DNA from: Xylaria sp. FL1777
Lineage: Eukaryota > Ascomycota > Sordariomycetes > Xylariales > Xylariaceae
Direction of reading: 5' to 3'
Length of the DNA: 64,000 nucleotides
Assembly (NCBI GenBank): GCA_022578965.1
Contig: MU400531.1
Span: 1-64,000 of the forward strand
Shown: one piece after another, positions 1 to 10,907 of the stretch
How the letters are laid out: each line of letters starts with the position of its first letter
Position numbering within the stretch: position 1 is the first letter of the stretch
Made by a program: the position numbers and the translations under genes
The notes under the pieces: model-generated
Told to the model about the DNA's origin: nothing
The model's input: the letters and a program-made list of their open reading frames with translations, nothing else
Databases searched by the model: none

Positions 1-570
1 ATATTAATTATTAATAAAACAATTAAGTAAAACTATTATTAATAGCATAAATTTTATATAATATATTAATAAACAAAAATATAAATATATTTTTGTATAA
101 AGCTATTTATAAATAATAAGCAACTATTAAAAAATAAAAAAAAATATTAATAAAAATACTTATTATTTTAACTATAATACTTTAAGCAAAAACTATTGCA
201 ATAAAAATTAAAACGTTATAAGTTAAACTATAACTATGTTTTTAGTTTTTATAACAATAAATGTTAATATACTACAATAAAAAACAAACTAAAAAATTAA
301 CTTTTTAAAAAAAAAACAAAGTTTATTTATTATAACAAAAATAAAATATAAATATTAATATTTTTTAAATTAAAACAAAATAACTAAGCAATAAATTAAA
401 ATTTAAAAAATTTAGCTTTTTTAAAATTAAAGAAGTTATTTTATTTACTAACTATAAACTATTATTATTAAAAAACATGCAAATTTACTTTGTTTTTTAT
501 ATTTTTTTACTAAAACTAGCACTTATTAAAATATTTATTAAAACATAATTAAAAATAAAAATAAATTAAA

Positions 571-715
571 ACATTTATAAAGTTAAAAATATATTAAATT
601 TTTGTTAAAACAACAATAATATTAAATATTTTATTAAATAAAAAAAATATTTATATGCTAATAATATTTAAAAACTTAAAAAACATTTAAAAACTGCTAA
701 AATAATTATAAATTA
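571..715 (+). pseudogene. Chromodomain remnant at the end of pol, copy C
   Basis: Plus-strand reading gives a stop-broken version of the same C-terminal domain seen in copy A at 44,075-44,220: a YKVKSILNF-like start, then LKYFIK, then a KKHLK..AK..IIN.F end. This is the chromodomain layout (usually YEVE.IL...., YLVKW.GY, .W.P...L.NA.E.I..F). In chromoviruses this domain follows integrase and is thought to direct integration to heterochromatin. Glutamate and aspartate positions appear as lysine and asparagine and tryptophans as stops, as expected from G-to-A change on this strand. Confidence 0.6.
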
Positions 716-1393
716 GTTTTATTATTAATACTTTAATTAGTTAAAACTAAAAAAAAAAAATTAACTTTAAATAAAACGTTTAATATATTTTAATTAAACT
801 TTAAAAAAATAACTAGCAATAATTATATTGCTTTAATATGCTATTTTTGTTTTTTAGCTATATAATACTTTTTTGTTTTAATTTATTTAAGCTTTTTTAA
901 ATTATTTAAACTATAAGCTATAGTAGTAGCTATTTTTTTTTATTATAATTTTTTTTATTGCTTAAAACAATAAATTTTTGCATTTATTTTTTTATGCTTT
1001 TTTATTAGTAAGTTTAATTTATTTTTTAGCTTTTTATATTAAAAAATAAGCTGCTATATTTGCTTTAAAAACAAACTTTTAGCGTTATAATTTATTTGTT
1101 TAGCTATAATACATTTAATATATTAATTAAAGTTAAATTTTAATATTAAACATTTTATATTATAATAATTATAGTAAAAGCATAAAACTATTTTAATTAA
1201 TTTTAGTTTAATAAAAAAAAGCAAAGCAAAATTTTATTAAGCCTTTTGTTTAAAATATAATAAGCAAAGTTTTTTAAAAACTTTACTAAATATAATAAGC
1301 ATAAAAAACAAAAAACAAAAAATAAAAAAAGAAAACTTATAAAAAAAGAAATATAAAATTATTAAAACAACAATTATAAAAAAAAAAAAATAA

Positions 1394-1911
1394 TATTATA
1401 AAATAAACTAATTAAGCTAGTTAAAAAGCTAAATATAAAAAAATATATATATAAAAAAAGTTTTATTTATTAAAAAAATATATATTTAAACTACTATAAA
1501 AGTTTAATATATAAACTTAATAAACTTAAGCGTTAAGTTTATTAAGCTTTAAATTTAACAAATTTAAGCATTAAGTTTATTAAACTTTAAACTTAAAACA
1601 ATATAACATTAAGTTTATTAAAAAAAGCAACGTTTATAAATTATTACTACTGTTTTTTTTATTTATATAATTATGCATTTTTTATATTTAATTACTTATT
1701 TAATTTTTAGTTCTTTAGCTATTAATTTTTTATAACTGCTAAACATTAATATATTTATTACTTTTAATCCTTTAAGACCCTTATTAATGCATAGTAGTAA
1801 AAGTACCCCAAAAACCTCCCTAACGGACTACCGTTAAGGATCCTATTATTACCTGCAAATCAAGACCCCAAGGGCGAACCCGTTATATTGATGTATGACA
1901 GGTCCGTTACA
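1394..1911 (+). repeat. 3' LTR of copy C, outer ~120 bp unmutated
   Basis: This is the reverse complement of the LTR at 42,893-43,386. The right end (GGTCCGTTACA at 1,901-1,911) is secure. The left end at about 1,394 is approximate, because the inner half has drifted; it would make this LTR about 518 bp against 494 bp in A and B. From about 1,790 to 1,911 the sequence is of normal GC content and keeps C and G where the four other LTRs carry T and A, so it shows the near-ancestral state. Inside of 1,790 it is as AT-rich as the rest of the element. Confidence 0.8.
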
Positions 1912-2580
1912 ATAGCGTTAAATCTGACAGTTAGGCGCCCACAGGCTCAATTAGGCTTATGCAGTACTGGTGTTTGCCGCTAGGGCCACATTTTACATGA
2001 TGTCACCCGTCACTCTCACTTGAAGCCCACCTACTGTAGGTACCTAACATGTACTGGGACAATGAAAGATGCTGTTGCAATTAGTAGAAATTGGATTAAG
2101 TAACCCCGGAACCTGGGACTTAATCCTCTAAGTCTCGAGGATATAACAATCAAATCCACCACCCGAGTAGTGCCGGGATAGAGTTATTGATAAAGTTAAG
2201 TGTAAATAGGTATAACAGAACGTTGGTGGCCATTGCATGATATATCAGAGTAAATACGTCATATTCTGGAACTTTTAATTTCAATATCAGCAAATGCTCA
2301 CAAGTGATAATCCTCTTTTTAGCCAGTGAGATGATTTTTTCAAACATGCATTAACGTCATTGATGAAATCATTTTGGTGGCGACTCAGAATAGGTGCTCT
2401 GTCTTGCCCACGATTATATTTGCATATGTGAGCCTAAATAAAACAGCATTAAATCTCTACTTAGAGGCCACTTTCTGCACTGTAGCAAATTGTGTAACCT
2501 CTCAGTTAACTCAGGTTATCATATAACTACTATAACATAATTAATAGAACACGCTTAGGCCTAACGCACATATCACCACA
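1912..2580. other. Intergenic, no gene seen
   Basis: Normal-composition DNA begins directly after the LTR. I see no convincing reading frame or RNA gene. It presumably carries the promoter of the small gene at 2,581. A GGTACC palindrome inside TAGGTACCTA lies near 2,040. Confidence 0.6.
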
Positions 2581-2919
2581 ATGTCTTCCAATAATAACAA
2601 CCAGCCATCCCTCATTAGCGGTCATGTTGAGTATGCCAAGGGAGCAGCAGAGGTACCGATTCCTATGAGCCTAATTGATCATCTTAGCTCTAATCATTGG
2701 TTAACAAACGTGTAATAGGCTACGATTGGAGACGTTACTGGGTCACAAGCGTGGAAGAGCTCCGGAGAGCAAGCTAAGTCCCATGCCGTTGACACGATGA
2801 AAGCCGCCGGTGAGCGAAGAGATCCCTCACATGGCTTCGGTGCGGCCGAGCAGAAGCTGGGCGAGGTTACTGGATGTGAAGGCATGAGGAATGAAGGTGC
2901 TGCCAGCAAGAAGCCGTAG
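2581..2919 (+). CDS. CsbD-like / mismatched base pair and cruciform DNA recognition-type small protein
   Basis: Two exons, 2,581-2,652 and 2,719-2,919, encode a 90-residue hydrophilic protein. The 66-bp intron starts GTACCG (a weak donor) and ends AATAG, and splicing is in phase 0. The product starts MSSNNNNQPSLISGHVEYAK, continues TIGDVTGSQAWKSSGEQ, has the VDTMKAAGE segment and ends EQKLGEVTGCEGM...GAASKKP. This is the two-repeat pattern (a K-G-A-A-E / T-I-G-D-V-T-G core, repeated as KLGEVTG) of fungal CsbD-family proteins, some of which were named for binding cruciform or mismatched DNA; stress-related roles are proposed for the family. Length is normal. It lies only 670 bp from a retrotransposon LTR and seems intact. 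The family call rests on recalled family pattern, not a search. Confidence 0.8.
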
Positions 2920-5083
2920 AAAGGTGCTGGAGGGAGACACTGCATTGTTAATATGTGCAAAATGAGATCACAACGCGGTGGTACGCAAATAATAATAAAC
3001 AATACAATAGCTTAATAAAATTTCCACTATAACCAGTATCTCAATTCGCCTGACCACTTATGGCAGTTACTCATACTATGTAGGTACATAGTTGATAACC
3101 TAGAGTCTCTAGCTATCTATATTTGCCTTAACCGTCTATTAGTAAAAAATCCGGCTTGCCGACATATATAAGTAGGTACAGCTTCATCGATGCTAAAGAA
3201 ACTCAAATGTTTTACAATTCTAACTAGGTATGGAAACAACGCTCGATAATCGGTCAATCGATAGAAATTAATAGTTAAAAAAAGAAGTGAAATATTGCCC
3301 AGGTTTTACTGCATACAGTACAATTGTGCCAATAATGTGCAGAAGATACAAATGGTACCAACAAGCACAGACCCATGACGGGCGAATCAGCTCAAAGCTG
3401 GAGCAGTTTCTCCAGACGACCCCACATGGTTGTTACCAAGAAATCCCAAGTGAGAGGCTTATACGTAGTAGGGCGGATCCAGGGACCATTCTTAGGGGTC
3501 TGTGAGGGGGCTAGAAGGGGTCCACACGATACTACACGTCCCGTAGATTAGGTACCTTGGTGCTTTTTTTGGGTCTTGATCAGCCCACATTGGGCCAGTA
3601 GGCGCTGTACCTCGGTTTGCTAGGCCTGCCTACGTAAATCAAGGGTCCATCAATCTCACGCACGAACACCGACACACAGACAGACACAGACTCATGCAGG
3701 AGGGGAGGAGGGGAGGAGGGGAGGAGGGGAGGGAGGAGGGGGAGGGGTCAAAAAAGACCAGTTTGCACTTGTCCTTATCCAGAACAACAGACTTGCAATA
3801 CCTACTAACCAGTTCTGCTCTGCACCAAGAATCCCCCGGAAGTCGCCCCGATGACATATCTATGACATGAAAATCAAGTTGGAAAAACTTGGAAGAAGTA
3901 CGCATACAGTGGCCTATTGGAGGTAATTCCCTATCTCGGCGGGCCGTTCTGCTCAAGGCGCTAAATCTCTATCTTGACCAGTAGATATACATACCCTTTT
4001 ATCGATAAAGTGCTCACTACCTGGGTGCTAAGCTGTACCTGTCACATGATTAGACTTCTCCATATATATTAGTTAGAAAAGGGTTTAGACCCCAAATAAG
4101 TCGCCCTGCCAAGATACAGAATATCGAAACTATACAATAGTTCCGCCGACCTACGATCTACGATTTACTCTACTAATAGCTAGTAGGGCATTTCATTTTC
4201 CGCATATGGATTGCTCAGCGTTGCCCGCTCGTCGAAAATAAAACAATATTTGTCCATCATTACTTATCAAGGCTATCGTCAAACTTCCTGTCGTGTCCTC
4301 GTTCAAGGGAGCCTGGTAGCCAATCCCCAGCCTGCAGCTCTCAACCGTTCTTTATCCTATTCTGTCCTGTGCTGTCCTATTCTGTCCTATCATCAAGGTA
4401 GATATCTGGTATGTGAGTGTTACCCGGCACTGCAGTCTACGGCATACACAGTTTGCAGAATACCTCTCCAGACGCTCCATCCGCCCCCCCCCTATCACCA
4501 GCCTCTGCCGTTGGCCAGATTCACCAGGGGTTTTCTCCATTCGTGCTCTGTCTCTCCCCTCAGTGGCACCACACGGCACCAGAAAGGATTCCCTCACTCA
4601 ACACAAACCAACCACCTACAAGAATCTCTCCTGCCCATCCTAGATACCCATCTGGACATCTTGCTGCTACAGTAACATCCTGCACCGCCTCCCCCCTGTC
4701 GCCTTTCCCTCTCACCCATATTCATTCCCAGCGCCAGCTGTCGCACATGTACAGTCACTTGGTTTGCGCATCATGAACCCACCTCCTGTAGCCGACGACA
4801 CTGACCTCTGGGTATGACTAGTGCCTTGGTGGTTTTCTCTCGCATCTCGTCGTCGCTTTATTTTGCCTACCGCTTTCGTTCTCTATTTCGTTTTCACGAT
4901 TCCTGAGGATCCTCCACCGCGACCAGGTATACTGCTATACGTTCAACCTCTCTGTGCGCCGAAAGGGCTACCTCTGTACTACCCTTTGGTTTGAGGATCG
5001 CTTTCCGTTTTGCTTTTGCGCGCGTGCGCGTGTGAGCTTCGGGCTCGATTAGCCGGCAACTATTATCGCTGCGCACTGTGACC
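2920..5083. other. Intergenic and probable long 5' leader of the SET gene
   Basis: No gene is supported in these 2.2 kb. The first part is plain intergenic sequence. A guanine-rich tract lies at 3,699-3,747. From about 4,200 to 5,083 the strand is pyrimidine-rich (C/T runs), typical of fungal promoters and 5' leaders, and contains overlapping short frames that I regard as chance. There are several upstream ATGs before the chosen start at 5,084. Confidence 0.5.
3699..3747 (+). repeat. Guanine-rich AGGGG/AGG tract, possible G-quadruplex
   Basis: Purine-only run made of repeated AGGGG and AGG units with seven or so runs of three or more G on the plus strand, separated by one to three bases. This fits the usual G-quadruplex pattern. 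It lies about 1.35 kb upstream of the SET-domain gene. Confidence 0.75.
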
Positions 5084-6748
5084 ATGGACGAGTCAGAGGA
5101 AGAGATCGACACTCGAATAGAGTCTCTCTTGCGACAGCGTCTGTTGCTAACCCAGGAGCTGCATGCTGATCCTTACGATATGATTCTCTTCTTGAAGCGC
5201 GCGCTTATTTATTCCGACCTCGGTTATCCCGATTTGGCTTCCGGAGACGCTTACCGAGCCCTTCTTCTCACGGACGAGATTCGCAACGATGGCTTTGAGT
5301 ATCATCAGAGAGCCTCCGCAGCCTTGGCCAAATATGCCAACGGCACCGTCGTTGACGTCCTCAATCATGGTGCCTTGTCGGAAGATGGAGATCGCCTGGC
5401 CAAATCCTCACTCGGGAGCGATCCTGCAGCTCTTGCCTCGCTTGTATCTATCCGCTGTTTTCAAATTTTAGCACTAAGTTTACTTTTGTGCGGATGTCTG
5501 AAAAGTGCTTATAGCTTTTGCGAACGGGGTCTCGTCATAGCCCCGGATAACCAAGAACTAAAAAATGCGATGCAATATATTCAAACCGTTGGCGAACGAA
5601 GAATGCGTGGTGAAATAACTGGCCTCAACGATCTTCCCGACTGGGGGATGGTACGGCGAGAAGTTTATCCTTGGAACGATTTTGAGCCGAATAGGTTCTC
5701 TGACGAGTCCCTGGAATTTTTGAACAATGAGCTGGTTGGGATGGCTCCTAAGTGCCACGTGAAGGTCGCTCAACTACCCATTCTCCTGGGAGCTGCTAGC
5801 GACACGGATGGCTATGAGATCATACCTACCTGCAAACAACTTGGAGTTTTCGCAAAGGACGATATTGCACCGGGTGAGGACGTCTTGGTCGAGTATTCCC
5901 TCGTAACGGCCAACAATCGTCTGAAAGACTCGGTTTGTGACGCTTGCAGCGACGAACTTCCGCCTTTAGGCACGAATTCTCAAGCTGTCAATTGCCCGGA
6001 ATGTTATGATACTGTCTTCTGTGGTCAGTATTGTTTTGAACAAGCCCAGAGACTTTACCATCCGGCTGTGTGCGATAAGGATGTTGACTCAATTGCCAAG
6101 GATCCCGAGGCGAAGGAGGCTGACGAAACTCTCCATCTTTTACTCCTTGCACGCGTGCTAGCAATGGCAGCTCATCAAAACATCCATCCCCTCGACGTTA
6201 GCCAGATCAAGTATATATGGGGAGATTTTGTTGACACGAAAGCCAATGAAATTAATCTCTCGCCCAACGCGGGTCCACCACCTGAATGGACCCTGCCTTT
6301 CTCCTTTAAGTACAATATCGAAACCCCGTTGCACATACTCGAAAAGATGGATATCAATATTTACGAAAACTTGGCCAACCACGACATATGGGTTTTTAAC
6401 ACGCTGTACAGCAAGTTCCGGGGTACGGCATCAGCTCGGAAGAACCCGAGAGACGGCCGGCCAGATGTGGCTGCAGTACATCCATTCTGGTGTCTCGCTA
6501 ACCACGATTGCAACCCGAATGTGACGTGGGAATGGAGTGGCAGGATGGTATTAAAAGCAAGAGATACACGCGTTGTGGGTAATGTTCCGGGGGGGATAAA
6601 GAGTGGAGAGGAGATTCTCAATCATTATTGTGATGTCGATCTCCCGGTTCAACAGCGTAGGGAGTGGGCCAGCGGCAGCCTCGGCGGCTGGTGTATGTGC
6701 GACCGGTGCCGTGACGAAGCAGCTGCAGCTGCCCATTCGAACGGATGA
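5084..6748 (+). CDS. TPR / MYND-finger / SET-domain protein (SMYD-like putative protein methyltransferase)
   Basis: Single-exon gene of 554 residues. The start is the ATG at 5,084 in an ACCATGG context; a GTG two codons upstream is not a plausible fungal start. Residues about 25-165 are helical and TPR-like. A SET domain begins near residue 253 (GVFAKDDIAPGEDVL), is interrupted at about 285-329 by a MYND-type zinc finger (CDAC, CPEC, C-x5-C-x3-C, H-x3-C), continues through NHDCNPN at about 473-479 and GEEILNHYCD at about 513-522, and ends with a post-SET cysteine cluster CMCDRC near 536. This split arrangement is that of SMYD-type enzymes, which use S-adenosylmethionine to methylate lysines. 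The NHxCxPN and Y/C-D signature residues are present, so it may be active; the substrate is unknown. There is no signal peptide or membrane segment. It has a short alanine-rich tail. Confidence 0.9.
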   Translation: MDESEEEIDTRIESLLRQRLLLTQELHADPYDMILFLKRALIYSDLGYPDLASGDAYRALLLTDEIRNDGFEYHQRASAALAKYANGTVVDVLNHGALSEDGDRLAKSSLGSDPAALASLVSIRCFQILALSLLLCGCLKSAYSFCERGLVIAPDNQELKNAMQYIQTVGERRMRGEITGLNDLPDWGMVRREVYPWNDFEPNRFSDESLEFLNNELVGMAPKCHVKVAQLPILLGAASDTDGYEIIPTCKQLGVFAKDDIAPGEDVLVEYSLVTANNRLKDSVCDACSDELPPLGTNSQAVNCPECYDTVFCGQYCFEQAQRLYHPAVCDKDVDSIAKDPEAKEADETLHLLLLARVLAMAAHQNIHPLDVSQIKYIWGDFVDTKANEINLSPNAGPPPEWTLPFSFKYNIETPLHILEKMDINIYENLANHDIWVFNTLYSKFRGTASARKNPRDGRPDVAAVHPFWCLANHDCNPNVTWEWSGRMVLKARDTRVVGNVPGGIKSGEEILNHYCDVDLPVQQRREWASGSLGGWCMCDRCRDEAAAAAHSNG

Positions 6749-7956
6749 CAGCTCGACTGGAACCCTTTTATCTTCATATTTTTCTTTCTTTTCTCTCCCT
6801 TGCTACACTCAGACAGCCAAGCGACACGAGGCCTGGCGGAAGACTGATCATGTACGTGCCACTCCCACCGAGTGAGGAAATGGGTAGAACCGTTTTTGGA
6901 GCACGCGGCCTTCGAACCCATCGGTGATTTGAGACAAGCCATGTCTACCTAGCCAAGAAGCTGGGCGGTCATGGCGAAAGACATTGACATGATACAGTTG
7001 GAGAAGTTAATACCGCCGACGTCATACACAGAAAGGTCACTGTTGCAATTATCCCATGATTTTCATTAACACTATCTTAAATTATAGTGTTTTTTGGATC
7101 TTCTTAGGAACGGTGCGCAAGCAAGCGATCTCCTTCCGCACACGATTATCTTTTTCTCAATTCTCTTCGGGCAATCGAGAACTTAGACATAAAAGAAAAC
7201 CAAGGTAACAAACAAATAGGAAACAAGCAGCCAAGTAAATTTTTTTGTCTTATTAGAGATGAATCAATCGATAAAAAATACAAAAGTCGTTGAACATCAT
7301 ACAACAAATCATAAACTACAGGCGAGAAACATCCGTCTGAGCTTTTGACATGTGCACAGCACCAAAAACTAATTATATGGTGGCATAATTTCATTTACAA
7401 CGTAAAAATCTCCTTATTGTTGGTATCAGGGGTTTCTCGGACCTTCCTACCTTCCTACATACCTACGCATAGTCTCTTCAAGGTAAAATGTAGCAATTGC
7501 CAACAACTAGTAATTAGAATAATGAACTGAGTGTTATCGCTAGATATAACTTATCTGCAGACTGTAACCTATAGATGTTGGTAACTGAAAAATTTTTTTT
7601 TTCAATGCAGTTCAACTTGGACTTGAACTGCAAACCTACAGAGTGAACATATACGTACACGATAAGGCATTAGACAGAAGTACCATATACTTACCTCACC
7701 TTAGGTGCTATTTCATGCCGACACGCATGGCGCATTCTGATTGGTTACCAAGTTTAATGATATACTTAGGGCCTATACTTAGTAATCTCCGCCGTCGCGT
7801 CCCTATCTATTTCTTCAAGAACAAAATCAACGAGCCACCAAACTTGACGCATTTCGTCACTTTACACGATCCTCCGCCCAATTGCACCCCATATCTTTGG
7901 AATCACCCACCGAACTCGCATTCTCGGTCACATTGAAACTACACAATCCCTGCAAG
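6749..7956. other. Intergenic, no gene seen
   Basis: Holds the 3' flank of the SET gene and the promoter of the mitochondrial SSB gene. Short frames here lack start context, codon bias or family resemblance. A T/A-run region lies near 7,590-7,600. Confidence 0.6.
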
Positions 7957-8724
7957 ATGTCTGTCCTAGCTCGTCGCCTCACCGCCACAACTCCCCGTCT
8001 TCTGGGTGCGACTCGTGCATTCAGCGCCTCGGCGCGCCGCGACATTGCCAAGATCACTCTCGTCGGCAACCTGGCTGCGACACCCGAGATCAAGGCCACG
8101 AGCACCGGGAAAGAGGTCGTCGAATACGCCGTCGCGAGTGGTGATGGACCCCGCGATAATAGACACACTTCGTGGTTCCGTGTTGCGACTTTCGTCGAGG
8201 AGGGCCCACGGAGAGATTACTTGACCAGCTTGCCCAAAGGGTAAGATCTCCATGCCTTATTCTCTCTCTCTCTCTCTCTCTCTTGTTTTTGCTCTCTTCT
8301 ATACGCTGGAAGTGTGGTAGAATCTGGGGTTGAAAACTTTGCCGCATTTATGGAAATAATGGATTATATGAGGTGCTGTTGACGCCTAGGGCGAGGATGG
8401 AGTTGTGGGAGGATAATGGCTCGTTCTGCTGGCTTCATGGGTTGCGTCGAGACGATTTGCGCTCTTGATTGCGAAGAAAAATGTTGACTAATCTATCTGA
8501 AAAATCTTAGCTCCACCGTTTTCGTCGAGGGCGATGCTGTCATAAACCAGTACACCGACGCCGAGGGCAAGACAAAATCATCCTTGAGCATCTATCAGAG
8601 TAAGAGCCCCGTCCCTCTCCCATCCCTCTTTCTTGACAACCGCGAATGTTGTTGTCTGTATTAATGCTCACAATTGGCGTTAGGGAACCTAGAGGTCCTC
8701 CGTCGTGGCGTCCCCTCCGAATAA
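7957..8724 (+). CDS. rim1: Mitochondrial single-stranded DNA-binding protein (Rim1-type)
   Basis: Three exons (7,957-8,240, 8,511-8,599, 8,684-8,724) encode 137 residues. Introns are 8,241-8,510 (GTAAGA..TTAG, TGACTAAT branch point) and 8,600-8,683 (GTAAGA..TTAG). Residues 1-28 are rich in R, S, A and T with no acids (MSVLARRLTATTPRLLGATR, then AFSASARR), a clear mitochondrial presequence. The rest is one OB fold: ITLVGNLAATPEIK, a WFRV strand followed by ATF, STVFVEGDAV and the LSIYQRNLEVL end, as in bacterial and yeast mitochondrial SSB. It should coat single strands during mitochondrial DNA replication as a tetramer. The acidic C-terminal tail of bacterial SSB is absent, as in fungal homologues. 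Intron 1 is unusually long for this window and holds a (TC)n run. Confidence 0.93.
8261..8283 (+). repeat. (TC)n microsatellite in intron 1 of the SSB gene
   Basis: About eleven uninterrupted TC units starting 20 bp after the 5' splice site. Confidence 0.95.
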
Positions 8725-9169
8725 ATGTCTCGATCCTAAATATCGGCCTCTGATAAAGCCGCCATTCCCTTAGTGAGATGCATGAATTGCCGTACCGACA
8801 TATGGTCCGAGAGAGAAGACACGGAATGAAGCCGAGACCTCTGTAGAGCTTTGCTGTACCCCACTCGATAATTATCTCCTATGTCATTGCATTTCATGAT
8901 TTGAAAGGGAGATGTACGTGCGAACAGTTTACTTCTCTGGGTTGTTGAGAGAGAACACGAGATGGGCTCTATTGTATGATTAGTAAATAAGTGTACATAT
9001 ACCCCCGCGGTTCTGATAACGTGAGATCAATGCAAAGCTGTCTCGTCAAATATTGCGTCTATTTGTTCTAAATGCCCCTAACTAATGCTATCGTCACTCT
9101 AGAGAGAATATCGGCGAATCTCTATTTCTAGGTTTACGATTTCAATACTTCCCACACAAGACACCTATC
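8725..9169. other. Convergent 3' flanks of SSB and glutathione synthetase genes
   Basis: 445 bp between two stop codons that face each other. It must contain both polyadenylation regions; no further gene is seen. Confidence 0.6.
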
Positions 9170-10907
9170 TCAGACCAGCGTGCAGCTATCCATGCAGCCA
9201 AACCCAGCGGCGACGCCGCCCTCTTCGCTCTGGTCGCCCTTGGTCCGCAACAGGTACCCGACCTGCTCGTTATGCGAGATGGTCCTCGCCTGCTGGTCCC
9301 ATATGCACGTGCCGTAGATGCCGAGCTCGCAGATCACGCCGCCCTGCTCCAGCCCGCCGTTCCGCAGGATGGTGTTGCGGACCGGCGGCGGCGTGATCAG
9401 CTCCATGAGGATGTACGACGGCCAGTGGGCCTCGGGCACGCTCGCCAGGAAGGGCGGGATCGCGCCGCGGTAGACGTTATTCCCGCCGCCCTCGCGCTGC
9501 GGCTTCAGCACGTAGCCCTTGCAGAGCTCCGGGTCCGTCGCGATCCCGCGCGCCCGGAGCCCCGCCTCGCTTGTGTCAAGCGGGTAGATGTTGGTGAACG
9601 TGCTCGCCAGGGCGGATACAGAGGATGCGGGGCTCGAGGCTAGGTAGCGTCCTAGTATGGAGGGGTTCGAGCCCGTCTCCGGCGTCGCGAGGACCTGCTG
9701 GACCTTCTTCGTGCCCGCGATCTGCGTCAGGATCGACGGGCACTTGATCGCCGCCGACCGCTCCAGGTGGTACCGCCCCTCCCAGGCCCGCGCGTCCGGG
9801 TAGTCTCCCGGCCCGTACCCCGAGCGCATGTAGATCACGGCCACCTCGAAGGTATGCGCGGGCAGGTGCGGCGGCGTGTACAGCAGCTGCCGGCCGCCGC
9901 CGTCAGCGAGACGCGTGTGCTGGTGGATCTCGGAGAACGGCAGCCGGAATACTGGGATTGTGGGCTCTGTGGACGCTTGGAGCGAGTACTCGAGGTGCTT
10001 CTGGTCGAAGACGTTGCGCTCCCCGTCCTGCACGAGGAAGATGACGCATTTGCTGTGGCTGGTGCTCGAGGCGCCGTAGGAGATGAACGCTTCCCGGATC
10101 CCGGAGGCTAGGCCTGCTGCGCTGTTGTTAGGAGGTAGGTTGAGGGTATCTCTTGGAATTGCGCTTTCTATCAAGGGATACTCGGTTGATGACAGGTATC
10201 TAAGCCTCTTTAGTACAGTGTAATGGGGGTAAGGCGAAGCGGACTGCTGACTTGTGAAGCTGAGAGGTCTGAGACGAGAGACCACCGAAGGATGAGGCGA
10301 TGGTGTTGAACTCGACCTGTTTGATCTGCGGTCCGGAGCCACTTGCGTCTTGATGCACCATATAATCTGACCTGAAAAGACCCAAGCTCTTGTGCTGCAA
10401 TCTAGTTAATATGACATTGTCGGTAATAAGGGGTGAAGACACATACTTGAACATAGCCCTCTTCCTTCACCCGGAGGTGGACTTTCCACAATTCTGTAAT
10501 GAACTCATCGCTGCCTCCTATCCTGCAACGAATTAGCTCGGATATAGAGGCAAACAATGGTCGATCTCTATAGCCTCTCCCATTACGCCGCTTCAATGTT
10601 TATGATATTTTGCGACGTACTCTTTTACCATTCGAGCCAAGAACTCCTCGTCCTGGCTGATAGAGGCGTAGAGCTCATTGTACACCCTTTGCACGGCAAT
10701 ACCCTGCTCAAAGCATACCTTTGGGAAAGGGCTAGGAAATAGTGTCACGGGGACAGCGGTGGCCAGTATACTCTTGGGATCTGCTCCGGCAGCAACAACG
10801 GTTGGAGGTGGTCGGACTGTCAGGCCATGAGCAAGCGCCCAGTCCTTGGCCACCTCGGCCAGCCTGGCCTCTTCGCTGGCCGTGATCTCAGGTGGATAGT
10901 TCGTCAT
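9170..10907 (-). CDS. gsh2: Glutathione synthetase (eukaryotic type)
   Basis: Four exons on the minus strand (10,907-10,621; 10,522-10,447; 10,394-10,252; 10,199-9,170) give 511 residues. The three introns are 98, 52 and 52 bp, all GT..AG, and every junction restores frame. The enzyme joins glycine to gamma-glutamylcysteine using ATP, the last step of glutathione synthesis, in the cytosol. Family signatures are plain: GGSDEFI, LGLFRSDYM, QVEFNTIASSFGGLS, the VLKPQREGGGNN glycine-rich ATP loop, YILMELI, and a C-terminal GGVAAGFGCMDS. Length suits the homodimeric eukaryotic family. The start is ATG at 10,907 (MTNYPPEI); a TTG two codons upstream was not used. The last exon from about 10,100 down is much more GC-rich than the first three. 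The gene is convergent with the mitochondrial SSB gene. Confidence 0.95.

Larger units (their letters stand above)
1..1911 (+). mobile_element. Copy C: 3' part of a Ty3/gypsy chromovirus, heavily C-to-T mutated
   Basis: This is the 3' end of an LTR retrotransposon that enters from beyond the left edge. It is the inverted equivalent of the 3' ends of copies A and B: bases of about 170-480 match, in reverse complement, the stretch around 44,340-44,640 of copy A. At 571-715 the plus strand still reads as a decayed chromodomain, so coding runs left to right. The 3' LTR closes the element at 1,911 with GGTCCGTTACA. Copy C is more divergent from A and B than they are from each other. The frame is destroyed by stops and the element is dead. 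Only the last ~1.9 kb is in the window, so its 5' target duplication cannot be checked; ATAGC follows the LTR. Confidence 0.85.

Noticed and set aside
2694..3002. 102-residue minus-strand frame
   Set aside because: It is antisense to the CsbD-like gene, whose spliced reading is far better supported.
4211..4776. Overlapping plus-strand frames of 76-154 residues upstream of the SET gene
   Set aside because: Three frames overlap in C/T-rich leader sequence with no domain. Composition explains them.
9661..9680. GGTTCGAGCCC resembling a tRNA B box
   Set aside because: It is inside glutathione synthetase coding sequence with no A box or cloverleaf around it. No tRNA was found in the window.
9272..10111. 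Antisense frames of 114-123 residues across glutathione synthetase
   Set aside because: They are by-products of high GC content on the strand opposite a certain gene.
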